A stretch of DNA of 20,597 bases from an uncultured Rhodospirillaceae bacterium (GTDB lineage Bacteria; Pseudomonadota; Alphaproteobacteria; CAAGCB01; CAG-977), in NCBI GenBank assembly GCA_900553035.1, contig USCC01000034.1, forward strand, positions 1-20,597, read 5' to 3'. The translations under genes were made by a program, and so were the position numbers. The notes beneath the pieces are model-generated. The model saw only the letters and a program-made list of their open reading frames with translations, was not told where the DNA came from and did no database searches. Each line of letters opens with the position of its first letter. Position 1 is the first letter of the stretch. Below, in pieces: positions 1 to 6,087 of this stretch.

Positions 1-211
1 CCGGGGAATCGGGAAGATTCTGATAAACGAGGTTGTGCGCATTGTCCGGGAACTTGGCGCAACGAAACTGCTGCTTCAGACGGCCGGACGGGAACAGTAC
101 ATTCCGACGCAGAAATTCTATCTTTCCTGCGGTTTTAAGGAAGAAGCGCGTCTGAAAAACTATTATGCCGAAGGTGACGACTGCCTGATTTTTACACGGG
201 ACTTTGCTTAG
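1..211 (+). CDS. GNAT-family N-acetyltransferase, 3' end only
   Basis: This is the last 69 codons of a gene that begins before the window; the open frame runs from base 2 to the TAG at 209-211. The visible part opens with RGIGK, which fits the acetyl-CoA pyrophosphate-binding motif (Q/RxxGxG/A) of the GNAT fold. A helix follows, then LLLQTA, then YIPTQKFYLSCGFKEEARL, which matches the usual 'A..FYEKCGF' C-terminal half of GNAT enzymes, and a final strand (CLIFTRDF). GNAT enzymes transfer acetyl from acetyl-CoA to an amine on a small molecule or protein; the acceptor cannot be told from the C-terminal half. The gene is convergent with the small gene ending at 223, leaving only 11 bases between the stop codons and no clear terminator hairpin. 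Confidence 0.8.
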   Translation, partial: RGIGKILINEVVRIVRELGATKLLLQTAGREQYIPTQKFYLSCGFKEEARLKNYYAEGDDCLIFTRDFA

Positions 212-222
212 GGCGGTATTTT

Positions 223-474
223 TCAGGTTTCGTCGGCGCGGCGCAGATCTTCGAGCTTTTCCTTTGCGGCTTCAAGCTCTGTTTTGTTCGTCAGTTTTTC
301 TCCGGCCCGGTTCATGTAGAAGACCAGCCGCTCCAAAGCCAGCTTTGCATTGCCGTGCGCACCGTCCATCAGCGTCTGGACGACTTCGGGCGCTTTGTGC
401 GTAAATGTTCCTTCGGGCGGATGATATTTTGCCTTTACCTCTTCCGACCAATAGGGGGCATTCTGTTCATTCAT
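223..474 (-). CDS. small DUF3175-like protein, function unknown
   Basis: The frame encodes 83 residues. The start is supported by GGAGG six bases before the ATG at 474. The sequence has an N-terminal W-S-E-E-V-K segment, a central PEGTFTHKAPEVV segment, then LERLVFYMNRAGEKL followed by a charged helix. From memory this order (WS..V, 'eGvFt.dp..ia', 'm..FYiNRAGk.L', 'akdeLr') is that of the DUF3175 family, small proteins of unknown role found in many proteobacteria; the assignment is by eye. There is no signal peptide or membrane segment, so it is probably cytosolic. It has good coding character and a strong ribosome binding site. The gene lies downstream of the 140-bp repeat array on the same strand and could be transcribed from within it. 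Confidence 0.72.
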   Translation of the reverse strand: MNEQNAPYWSEEVKAKYHPPEGTFTHKAPEVVQTLMDGAHGNAKLALERLVFYMNRAGEKLTNKTELEAAKEKLEDLRRADET

Positions 475-505
475 TTTTTCCTCCGGTTTTCTGGGAATGT
501 TTTGA

Positions 506-700
506 TTATTGAAACACGCAAAAAAAAACGGGAAAAGATGAACTTAACGCTAGAACCGAAGGACGATAGGCCGAAAAACGCATTGCCAGGAAAAGCGCTT
601 TCGGGTTCTGAGTTGATGAAGGACAGAGACACCTCTCGTTCATTTGCCAAGCATTCTTCCACCCGTTTTTCTCATCAGCCGTCATATACGGGAAGGTCAT
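506..700 (-). other. candidate small ORF at the last repeat unit, 64 codons
   Basis: This is the last minus-strand copy of the repeated start: GGAGGGGAGAA then ATG at 700. It opens with the same residues as the other copies (MTFPYMTADEKNGW) but runs out of the array into unique sequence, ending at 506. The unique part has no family resemblance that I can see and is rich in Ser, Phe and Pro, which is typical of chance frames. A longer frame beginning at 784 covers it but lacks a comparable ribosome binding site. Confidence 0.18.
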
Positions 701-1110
701 TTCTCCCCTCCAGAAACTCTCCGTCTTTTTTTTTGTGTTGCTCGTTTTTTTGCTTACAAAAGAACAGAGACACGTCCTGTTCATTTGCCAAGCATTCTTC
801 TATCCGTTTTTCTCATCAGCCGTCATATACGGGAAAGTCATTTCTCCCCTCCAGAAAATCTTCGTCCTTTTTTGGAGTTATTCCGTTTTTTGCTTACAAA
901 AGAACAGAGACACGTCCTGTTCATTTGCCAAGCATTCGGCCATCCGTTTTTCTCATCAGCCGTCATATACGGGAAGGTCATTTCTCGCTTCCAGAAAATC
1001 TTCGTCCTTTTTTGGAGTTATTCCGCTTTTTGCTTACAAAAGGACAGAGACACGTCCTGTTCATTTGCCAAGCATTCGGCCATCCGTTTTCTTCACCCAT
1101 GCCGTCGTAT
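623..1110 (-). repeat. 140-bp tandem repeat array, about 3.5 units
   Basis: The landmark ACAGAGACAC recurs at 623 (final bases differ slightly), 764, 904 and 1044, giving spacings of 141, 140 and 140 bases. Units are near-identical over most of their length; the unit before 764 is more diverged in its T-rich part (715-760), and the copy at 1044 breaks down after about 1100. On the minus strand three units carry a purine-rich ribosome-binding-site-like stretch (GGAGGGGAG or GGAAGCGAG) directly followed by ATG, at 981, 841 and 700. The array fills most of the gene-free stretch 475-1197, between the terminator of the LRR gene and the small gene at 223-474. It may be a dispersed non-coding repeat, an amplified small gene, or a repeated 5' region. 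The flank 475-622 holds no recognisable feature apart from the 3' part of the small frame starting at 700. Confidence 0.9.
838..981 (-). other. candidate small ORF in repeat unit, 47 codons
   Basis: The frame starts at ATG 981, preceded by GGAAGCGAGAA, and would encode a 47-residue basic peptide beginning MTFPYMTADEKNGW. Its TGA stop overlaps the ATG of the next repeat unit (ATGA, 838-841), the arrangement typical of translational coupling. I do not recognise the peptide. The frame exists because the repeat unit happens to be open, so it may not be translated. The ribosome-binding-site-like stretch is slightly degenerate compared with the next unit (GGAGGGGAG). Confidence 0.22.
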
Positions 1111-1139
1111 GAGAAGCAACACGTCTGTTTCCACAGAAA

Positions 1140-1163
1140 AATGCCGGGATTTTTCCCGGCATT
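1140..1163 (-). terminator. intrinsic terminator of the LRR-protein gene
   Basis: AATGCCGGGA and TCCCGGCATT form a perfect 10-bp stem around a four-base loop. Read on the minus strand the stem is followed at once by TTTTTCTG. It lies 35 bases past the stop codon at 1198 and separates that gene from the repeat array. A looser T-rich tract also follows on the plus strand. Confidence 0.82.
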
Positions 1164-1197
1164 GCATTCTTTTTCTCCGATCCTGAAACAGGCAACG

Positions 1198-2670
1198 TCA
1201 GCCCCGCTCCTTTTTCTTGAGAAGCATGGCCGCCTTGATGCTTTCCTGCATCACCCGGTTTTTCAGGATGGTAAAACTGGGGCGACCTTCCCTGCCGTCC
1301 AGCTGGTACTTCTGATTATCGGCAACATTGCTGAAAACCGTCTGCATATCCTTCGCATTCGTCCAGTTCTCAGGCGCAAAAACCTTCTCCAGCTGGTTCG
1401 TATAGCCCAGCACATCAATCAGCTTGTAACCTTCCGCGTTTTTCTGAAGATAATTGTCCATGCTCAGCTTCCGGTTCTGAGACGCCAGAGCGGTATATAC
1501 CTCGTCAATCCGTCCCTTTTTGGCCGCTTCAAAAAGATATTCGGGCGAACCCATATCCGCCGCTTTTTTTACAGCCGTCGGTTTGACCGCTTTTTTCTCC
1601 TGACCCGGCAGAAGCTCTTTCCGTGTCTTTTGAAGCTGCTCAATCCGTTCAAGAGTCTGCGGCGACAGAACATGAATCACCGGCGCGGCCGCTGGTTTCT
1701 TCGTCGCGGCCCCCGTTCCCGAACGGCGCGGAGGCGGCGGGATATGCCAATAGTCGGAGGCGTCCTGTTCCTTGTCTTTTTTCGATTTTTCTGCGGTCTG
1801 TTCGGCAAAGGTCAGGCGTGAGACCAGGCTGGGCGGCGGTTCAATCCGATCAAGAAAAGCATTCGCCGCCGCGTCGGACACATTTGCTCCCGTAAAATCA
1901 AGATGCCGGATGTTCGATTGAGCAATCGCATCCGCCAGAATGTTCAGGGATTCGTCCGTAATCCCCATTTTCTTCTCCGCCTTCAGCTCAAGAGTCTGGA
2001 GCTTCGGCATCAGGGGAAGCTTTTCTGCCAGCGCTTCCGCCAGGGCGGGCGTGATTTTTATCCCCGTCAGCGACAGGGTTTCCATCTCCGCCGGAAGCCC
2101 CCCGACAATCGCTTTGTAATCGTCCGCCGTTTTCAGCTCGTCTTTCTCACATTTGATCGTCAGATGGCGGAGCGTTTTCGGAAGACCCGTTTCCAACGCC
2201 GCAGCGTCTTCCTTGAAAAAGGCACAGGACGTAAACGAAAACGATTCCAGCGGCATGTTTTTGATAGAAAGGCAGTTCAGGGACGCAAACGGCTTGAAAC
2301 TTTCCGTAATCGAGAGGCTTTGCAACTTCTCCGGATTTATTTTTGAACACATATAAGCCGGAACATTATCAAACGTCAGAGACTGAATTTCCGTTCTGTT
2401 CAGATTGGCCAGAAAATAGTCCAGATGCGGCTCGGATATCCGAAACATCATGGAAGGATGTTCCAGCGTCAGTCTGTTGATATGGGGCGCGGCAGCCAGA
2501 GTATCCAGAAGAATATCCCGCGTATCCTTGTACAAAAGATGAGCCGGCAGAACGGCGGCATCGTTCTTTTTATCGTTGACACTGCCGATGAATTGACGGG
2601 CTTCGGAAATCGAAAAACCGCCCTGATGAAGCTTTTTAATATCGGAGAGTGTCTTAAGAAGCGATGCCAT
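1198..2670 (-). CDS. leucine-rich-repeat protein with ankyrin-like C-terminal module
   Basis: The product has 490 residues. Residues 60-275 contain irregular leucine-rich repeats with short strands such as INRLTLEHP, IQSLTFDNVP, LQSLSITES, LRHLTIKCE, METLSLTGIKIT, LQTLELKAE and IRHLDFTGANVSD, resembling ribonuclease-inhibitor-type LRRs. A Pro/Ala/Lys-rich linker covers about 290-372. Residues 376-435 look like two degenerate ankyrin repeats (LFEAAKKGRIDEVYTAL; AEGYKLIDVLGYTNQLEKVF), followed by a basic tail ending LLKKKERG. No signal peptide or membrane segment is visible. Such modules bind other proteins, so a scaffold, adaptor or secreted effector role is possible but unproven. AAGGA lies about nine bases before the ATG at 2670. 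The gene lies downstream of the AAA/VWA cluster on the same strand, but a terminator at 2846-2873 separates them; no convincing promoter is visible in 2671-2845. Confidence 0.85.
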   Translation of the reverse strand: MASLLKTLSDIKKLHQGGFSISEARQFIGSVNDKKNDAAVLPAHLLYKDTRDILLDTLAAAPHINRLTLEHPSMMFRISEPHLDYFLANLNRTEIQSLTFDNVPAYMCSKINPEKLQSLSITESFKPFASLNCLSIKNMPLESFSFTSCAFFKEDAAALETGLPKTLRHLTIKCEKDELKTADDYKAIVGGLPAEMETLSLTGIKITPALAEALAEKLPLMPKLQTLELKAEKKMGITDESLNILADAIAQSNIRHLDFTGANVSDAAANAFLDRIEPPPSLVSRLTFAEQTAEKSKKDKEQDASDYWHIPPPPRRSGTGAATKKPAAAPVIHVLSPQTLERIEQLQKTRKELLPGQEKKAVKPTAVKKAADMGSPEYLFEAAKKGRIDEVYTALASQNRKLSMDNYLQKNAEGYKLIDVLGYTNQLEKVFAPENWTNAKDMQTVFSNVADNQKYQLDGREGRPSFTILKNRVMQESIKAAMLLKKKERG

Positions 2671-2845
2671 TTTTCATTTCCTTTGATGATGAAGCCTCTT
2701 TGCCGAAAAAAACACCGGAAGTACTCATCTCCCTGTAAAAGCAAAAAACCGATACCGCTCTTACCGACAAACCGTTCCCGGCACAGAAAAACATCCTTTC
2801 GCCGCCGGTTTACAGTTCGTTCTGCCTTCGGGCAGAGGATAAATG

Positions 2846-2873
2846 AAAAGGGCGGCGTTTCCACCGCTCTTTT
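2846..2873 (-). terminator. intrinsic terminator after the 116-residue gene
   Basis: AAAAGGGCGGCG and CCACCGCTCTTTT pair with one mismatch and one G-U pair around a short loop. The A and T runs flank the stem on both sides, so it can work in either direction. It begins 11 bases past the stop at 2885 and probably ends the AAA/VWA transcript. A small hairpin with a TTCG loop (TCTGCC/GGCAGA, 2821-2836) lies next to it. Confidence 0.7.
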
Positions 2874-2884
2874 CGTGGAACAAT

Positions 2885-3235
2885 TTATTCGGCGTCTTCC
2901 GTGAACTCGCGTTTGCCCAGAAAGATGTTCTTGGTCAGCGAGTTCCGGCTGAGCACCGCCCGCAGGGTGTCCTGTGTAATGGCGGCGTCATCCGGAATGA
3001 TAATGTTGGCCGGCAGTTCGTCCTGAAGGACGTCTTCCAGCTCGGCCGGCGTCCGGACAATTTCGGCGTAACCTTTATCGGCCAGCACCTTTTCCTGCCA
3101 TTCTTCGGTCAGCTGAAAAATCTGCGATCCTTCAATCGATTCCTGGCGGTAACGTGTCGCCAGCTGCATCGCAACCTCGGGAAGGAGCTTTTCAGCCTGA
3201 TCCGGTGTCAGGTTCAGTTTCGTTTTGTCACTCAT
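2885..3235 (-). CDS. small acidic protein of the AAA/VWA cluster, function unknown
   Basis: The frame encodes 116 residues starting MSDKTKLNLTPDQAEKLL. An upstream in-frame ATG exists at 3334, but the 3235 start is chosen because a full AAAGGAGG sequence lies six bases before it and because the longer version would add a very basic 33-residue stretch overlapping the ATPase gene. The SD overlaps the ATPase stop codon, with 10 bases between stop and start, so the two genes are almost certainly cotranscribed and probably translationally linked. The protein is acidic, mostly helical in appearance, ends KREFTEDAE, and has no membrane helix, signal peptide or known motif. I do not recognise a family. 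By position it may be an adaptor or accessory subunit for the ATPase-VWA pair. Confidence 0.85.
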   Translation of the reverse strand: MSDKTKLNLTPDQAEKLLPEVAMQLATRYRQESIEGSQIFQLTEEWQEKVLADKGYAEIVRTPAELEDVLQDELPANIIIPDDAAITQDTLRAVLSRNSLTKNIFLGKREFTEDAE

Positions 3236-3245
3236 GAAACCTCCT

Positions 3246-6029
3246 TTAACGGGTTTTCTTTGTGCGAAGCGCCGCCGCATAAGACATCGGCTGGAACGTC
3301 GGAGGAGTTCTTTTCGGTGTCGCGGTTTTGGCAAAACCGAAATTCAGCATATTTTTGTCAGACATACTGTCCGGGGAAACCGAGGTTTTTTCGGTCGCCT
3401 GCGGAGCCGCGGTCTTCGTCGGAATCAGCAATTCCCGGTTGATCGTCAGCGGACGTTCAACATGAGAAACAAAAATCGGGCAGGTCACCGTTTCCGCCGA
3501 TGAATTCACAATCGCTTCACCGATGGTTTCGCCGTCAGCACAGTCGCGCAGTCCAAGAGCACCCTGCAGGCATTCGGTAGCCGTCTGAGCTTCCGGACGG
3601 CTACGCGTGATGAATTCGACTTCATCATCAATTTTCTTCGCGGCCTGCGGATCCTTGCGGTCGATATAGGTAATGCCGTTGCGGGCGAAAATATCCTGAA
3701 CCTTCTTATCGACGTTTTCGCTGATGATGACTGTCCGTTTTGTTTCCTTGTCGGAAATGACATGTGTCACGACGGGGGCTTCCTTGTCCTGCGTCATCAC
3801 GACCGTCAGGCCAATGCCGGATTCCGAACGGTTCTCGGCAATTTTGACCGTTTCATCATTGGGATCCATCTGTTCCAGCGTTGACAGCGAATGGTTCCAC
3901 AGCGCTTTGATGTTCGCTTCAGACAGAGCCGGAATAGCCAGCGCACCCATAAAGGTATCATGCGGCGCCAGATCCTTCGGTTCGGGAATTTCCGCCACGA
4001 ATGCATCCGCCAGAACGGCTTCGACAATCGGCTTGTCGGCGACGGTGTCAAGGTTGTCGTTCAGCATGTGAACCGAACGAACCTGTTCCGTTTCCGGACC
4101 GGCCTTGATGGATTCCTTCATGCGAGCCAAAGCCGCATTGATCGCCATGGTCGGCAGAGCTTCTTCCGGATTTTCCAGCGTAATGCCGTGCTTGTCCTTC
4201 AGCATGCCCGCCAGTTCGTCGCGAATCAGGTTTGTCTGATTGTCCGGCAGCAGAGCCATGTCAACGTTGTAGATGTCTTTCAGGCGTTTCGACGAATTAA
4301 TCTTGCCTTCGACCAGGATCGGTTCCCCGATACCATAGCTGGAGGCGATGCGTTTCGCCGTATCGTACATTTCCTTCATTTCATCATACTGGATGCCCAG
4401 CGTTTCCGCATGCCCGGGCATGAATACGCGTTCCATCCACTGTTCCAGGCTGTCTTCCAGACGATCGCCGCGTGTGCTGAGACGTTCTTTCGTGTCCGGT
4501 TTTTTGATTTCGACATTTGCGCGGGGCTTGCCCAGCTTGCCCAGCACCTTTCCGAAATTCGCCTTTTTGACGGTTTTCGGCTTTTCGACGCTGGCGTTTT
4601 CCATGTACTTCGTTACCAGACGGAGGTCGATTTCAAGACCGCGCAGGTAATCTTCGTATTCCTGAGACAGGGAAAGTTCCGCATTCTGTTTATACAGCGT
4701 GGATTCCGGATTGGTCAGCTGACGCATCGCGGCAAAGAAGCCGGCCATCTGTTCCGCGACCTGAATGGTTTTCGGCGCGTTGCGGATGTTGATGAGCTCT
4801 TCTTCGGGAATGGCCGCTTTTTCAGCATCCGTCAGGCCGCCCGTGCGATAAGCCATCATCAGTTCCGAAAATCCTTCCGGATCCTTCTGATATTCCTCTT
4901 CGTTCGCGTAATAAATCTGCGTCATCGGGACGCCGGTCAAAGAACCGGCAATACGATCCGCAATATCCTTTTCCGTCGGATCGGGCAGGTTCATCAGATC
5001 CAGTTCAACGCCCAGACGGGAAATGAACGGACGATCCATATCTTCGGATCCCATTCCTTCTGTGGCCGGGTTGCCGGTGAAGTTGACGCGGAACGTTTCG
5101 GGGAAGGCACTGCGGCGCAGAACGACCGGACGGTTGCCGCCGCCGATGACTTCGCACGTCTGAACCTTCGGATCAGCCAGCATCGCCGTGTATTCATACA
5201 GCTTCTGCAGGGTACCCGGCTTCGCGCGGTTGATTTCGTCCAGAAGCAGGGGACGGCCGTAATCGGCAGAGTTCGGATCCATAACGCGGATCGCGATACC
5301 GTCGCGGGTCGTAATGCCGATGCTCTGCGCACCGCCGTCCGTTTTGATGCCTTCCAGCTGGCAGACCTGGGTCAGGCAGGAGGAAATGACCTGTTTCTGA
5401 TAATTCTGTTCTTCAAAGGTTTCGCCTTTGGCGCGGATGCCGTTCCAGTCGATAGAGTAAATCGTTTTGCCGTCACGGTTTTCTTCGCTGAAGGCTTCGC
5501 CCAAAGCGTTGCGGAGAAGTTCAACGCTTTCTTTTTTCAGCCCCTGATCGGGATTTTTGTTGCCCAGCATGATTTTGGCGTCAATGCCGGCTTTTTCCGT
5601 ATTGGCGGCGCTGGTGTCAAAAACGGTTTCACAGAAGATTGACCCCATGTCGACGTCCTTGCAGTTCAGCATCAGGGCGCCTTTGGGATGCGTCATTTTG
5701 CCCAGCGTTTTGAACGCAAAGCTTTTTCCGATGGACGGAGCGCCGATGTAGCCGGAAATATAGCTTTTCTTTGCCGGATCCGTACGGTTCGGGTCACGCG
5801 CCGTCAGTTCGTCCTTGAAATAGGGGAGCATGCTGCGCGAAGGCAGATTGCGCATCATTTCAAAATACAGACGTTCGTCAACGGAAATTTCGCCGACATC
5901 GGAACGGGCCGTCGTGAAAGTAATGGCGCTTTCGTCTCCCTGCAGGGTTTCGTATTCGCCCTTCTTGTTCTGGCCGACCGGAAGCGGTGTTTCTTCCAAT
6001 CCGAAATAAACCTTTTTCACTTCTGCCAT
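3246..6029 (-). CDS. large MoxR/CobS-like AAA+ ATPase
   Basis: The product has 927 residues. Walker A is GAPSIGKS (96-103), Walker B is RPLLLDEINRAKP (D264, E265), sensor 1 is RVNFTGNPATEG (N320), and a likely arginine finger is R338 in FISRLGVEL. The DEINRA motif and the short segment after it are typical of the MoxR/CobS clade, ring ATPases that remodel targets together with VWA proteins. Two things are unusual. About 160 residues separate Walker A from Walker B, against roughly 60-70 in ordinary MoxR proteins, and there is a roughly 500-residue C-terminal region (about 430-927) with no family I recognise. AAGGAG nine bases before ATG 6029 supports the start. It lies 58 bases after the VWA gene, its likely partner, and 10 bases before a small gene. 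There is no signal peptide or membrane segment, so it should be cytosolic. The ATPase call is firm; the cellular role is not known. Confidence 0.95.
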   Translation of the reverse strand: MAEVKKVYFGLEETPLPVGQNKKGEYETLQGDESAITFTTARSDVGEISVDERLYFEMMRNLPSRSMLPYFKDELTARDPNRTDPAKKSYISGYIGAPSIGKSFAFKTLGKMTHPKGALMLNCKDVDMGSIFCETVFDTSAANTEKAGIDAKIMLGNKNPDQGLKKESVELLRNALGEAFSEENRDGKTIYSIDWNGIRAKGETFEEQNYQKQVISSCLTQVCQLEGIKTDGGAQSIGITTRDGIAIRVMDPNSADYGRPLLLDEINRAKPGTLQKLYEYTAMLADPKVQTCEVIGGGNRPVVLRRSAFPETFRVNFTGNPATEGMGSEDMDRPFISRLGVELDLMNLPDPTEKDIADRIAGSLTGVPMTQIYYANEEEYQKDPEGFSELMMAYRTGGLTDAEKAAIPEEELINIRNAPKTIQVAEQMAGFFAAMRQLTNPESTLYKQNAELSLSQEYEDYLRGLEIDLRLVTKYMENASVEKPKTVKKANFGKVLGKLGKPRANVEIKKPDTKERLSTRGDRLEDSLEQWMERVFMPGHAETLGIQYDEMKEMYDTAKRIASSYGIGEPILVEGKINSSKRLKDIYNVDMALLPDNQTNLIRDELAGMLKDKHGITLENPEEALPTMAINAALARMKESIKAGPETEQVRSVHMLNDNLDTVADKPIVEAVLADAFVAEIPEPKDLAPHDTFMGALAIPALSEANIKALWNHSLSTLEQMDPNDETVKIAENRSESGIGLTVVMTQDKEAPVVTHVISDKETKRTVIISENVDKKVQDIFARNGITYIDRKDPQAAKKIDDEVEFITRSRPEAQTATECLQGALGLRDCADGETIGEAIVNSSAETVTCPIFVSHVERPLTINRELLIPTKTAAPQATEKTSVSPDSMSDKNMLNFGFAKTATPKRTPPTFQPMSYAAALRTKKTR

Positions 6030-6050
6030 TTTTCTTCTCCTTGATTCCGC

Positions 6051-6072
6051 CGTCCCATCGGCAAACGGGACG
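6051..6072 (-). other. stem-loop between the VWA and AAA+ genes
   Basis: CGTCCC and GGGACG form a 6-bp stem, extendable to 8 bp with a G-U pair, around a six-base loop in the 58-base gap between the two genes. No T run follows on the minus strand, so it is not a standard terminator. It may protect or process the shared mRNA, or set the ratio of the two products. This is inference from the sequence alone. Confidence 0.35.
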
Positions 6073-6087
6073 AACTTTTAAAAACTT

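Noticed and set aside
680..1000. CTGATGAG followed by AAAA in each repeat unit, resembling part of the hammerhead ribozyme core
   Set aside because: There is no stem II between the two boxes and no matching cleavage triplet with pairing arms, so a hammerhead cannot form.
623..1110. Possible CRISPR array
   Set aside because: The whole 140-bp unit is repeated, with no unique spacers between short repeats, and no cas genes are near.
355..1821. 488-codon plus-strand frame running across the repeat array and into the LRR gene
   Set aside because: Its openness comes from the 140-bp units being out of frame with stops. It overlaps two better-supported minus-strand genes and has no recognisable domain.
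3236..3334. Longer N-terminus for the 116-residue protein, starting at 3334
   Set aside because: It would overlap the ATPase gene by 89 bases, has no SD, and adds a basic stretch that is the ATPase C-terminus read in another frame; the 3235 start has a full AAAGGAGG.
3891..5642. 583-codon open frame on the plus strand inside the ATPase gene
   Set aside because: It is exactly antisense to a gene with clear AAA+ motifs, has no ribosome binding site and its product is rich in Arg, Phe and Val in the way typical of antisense frames. The same applies to the plus-strand frames at 6241-8082 (antisense to the VWA gene) and 15246-16769 (antisense to slt).
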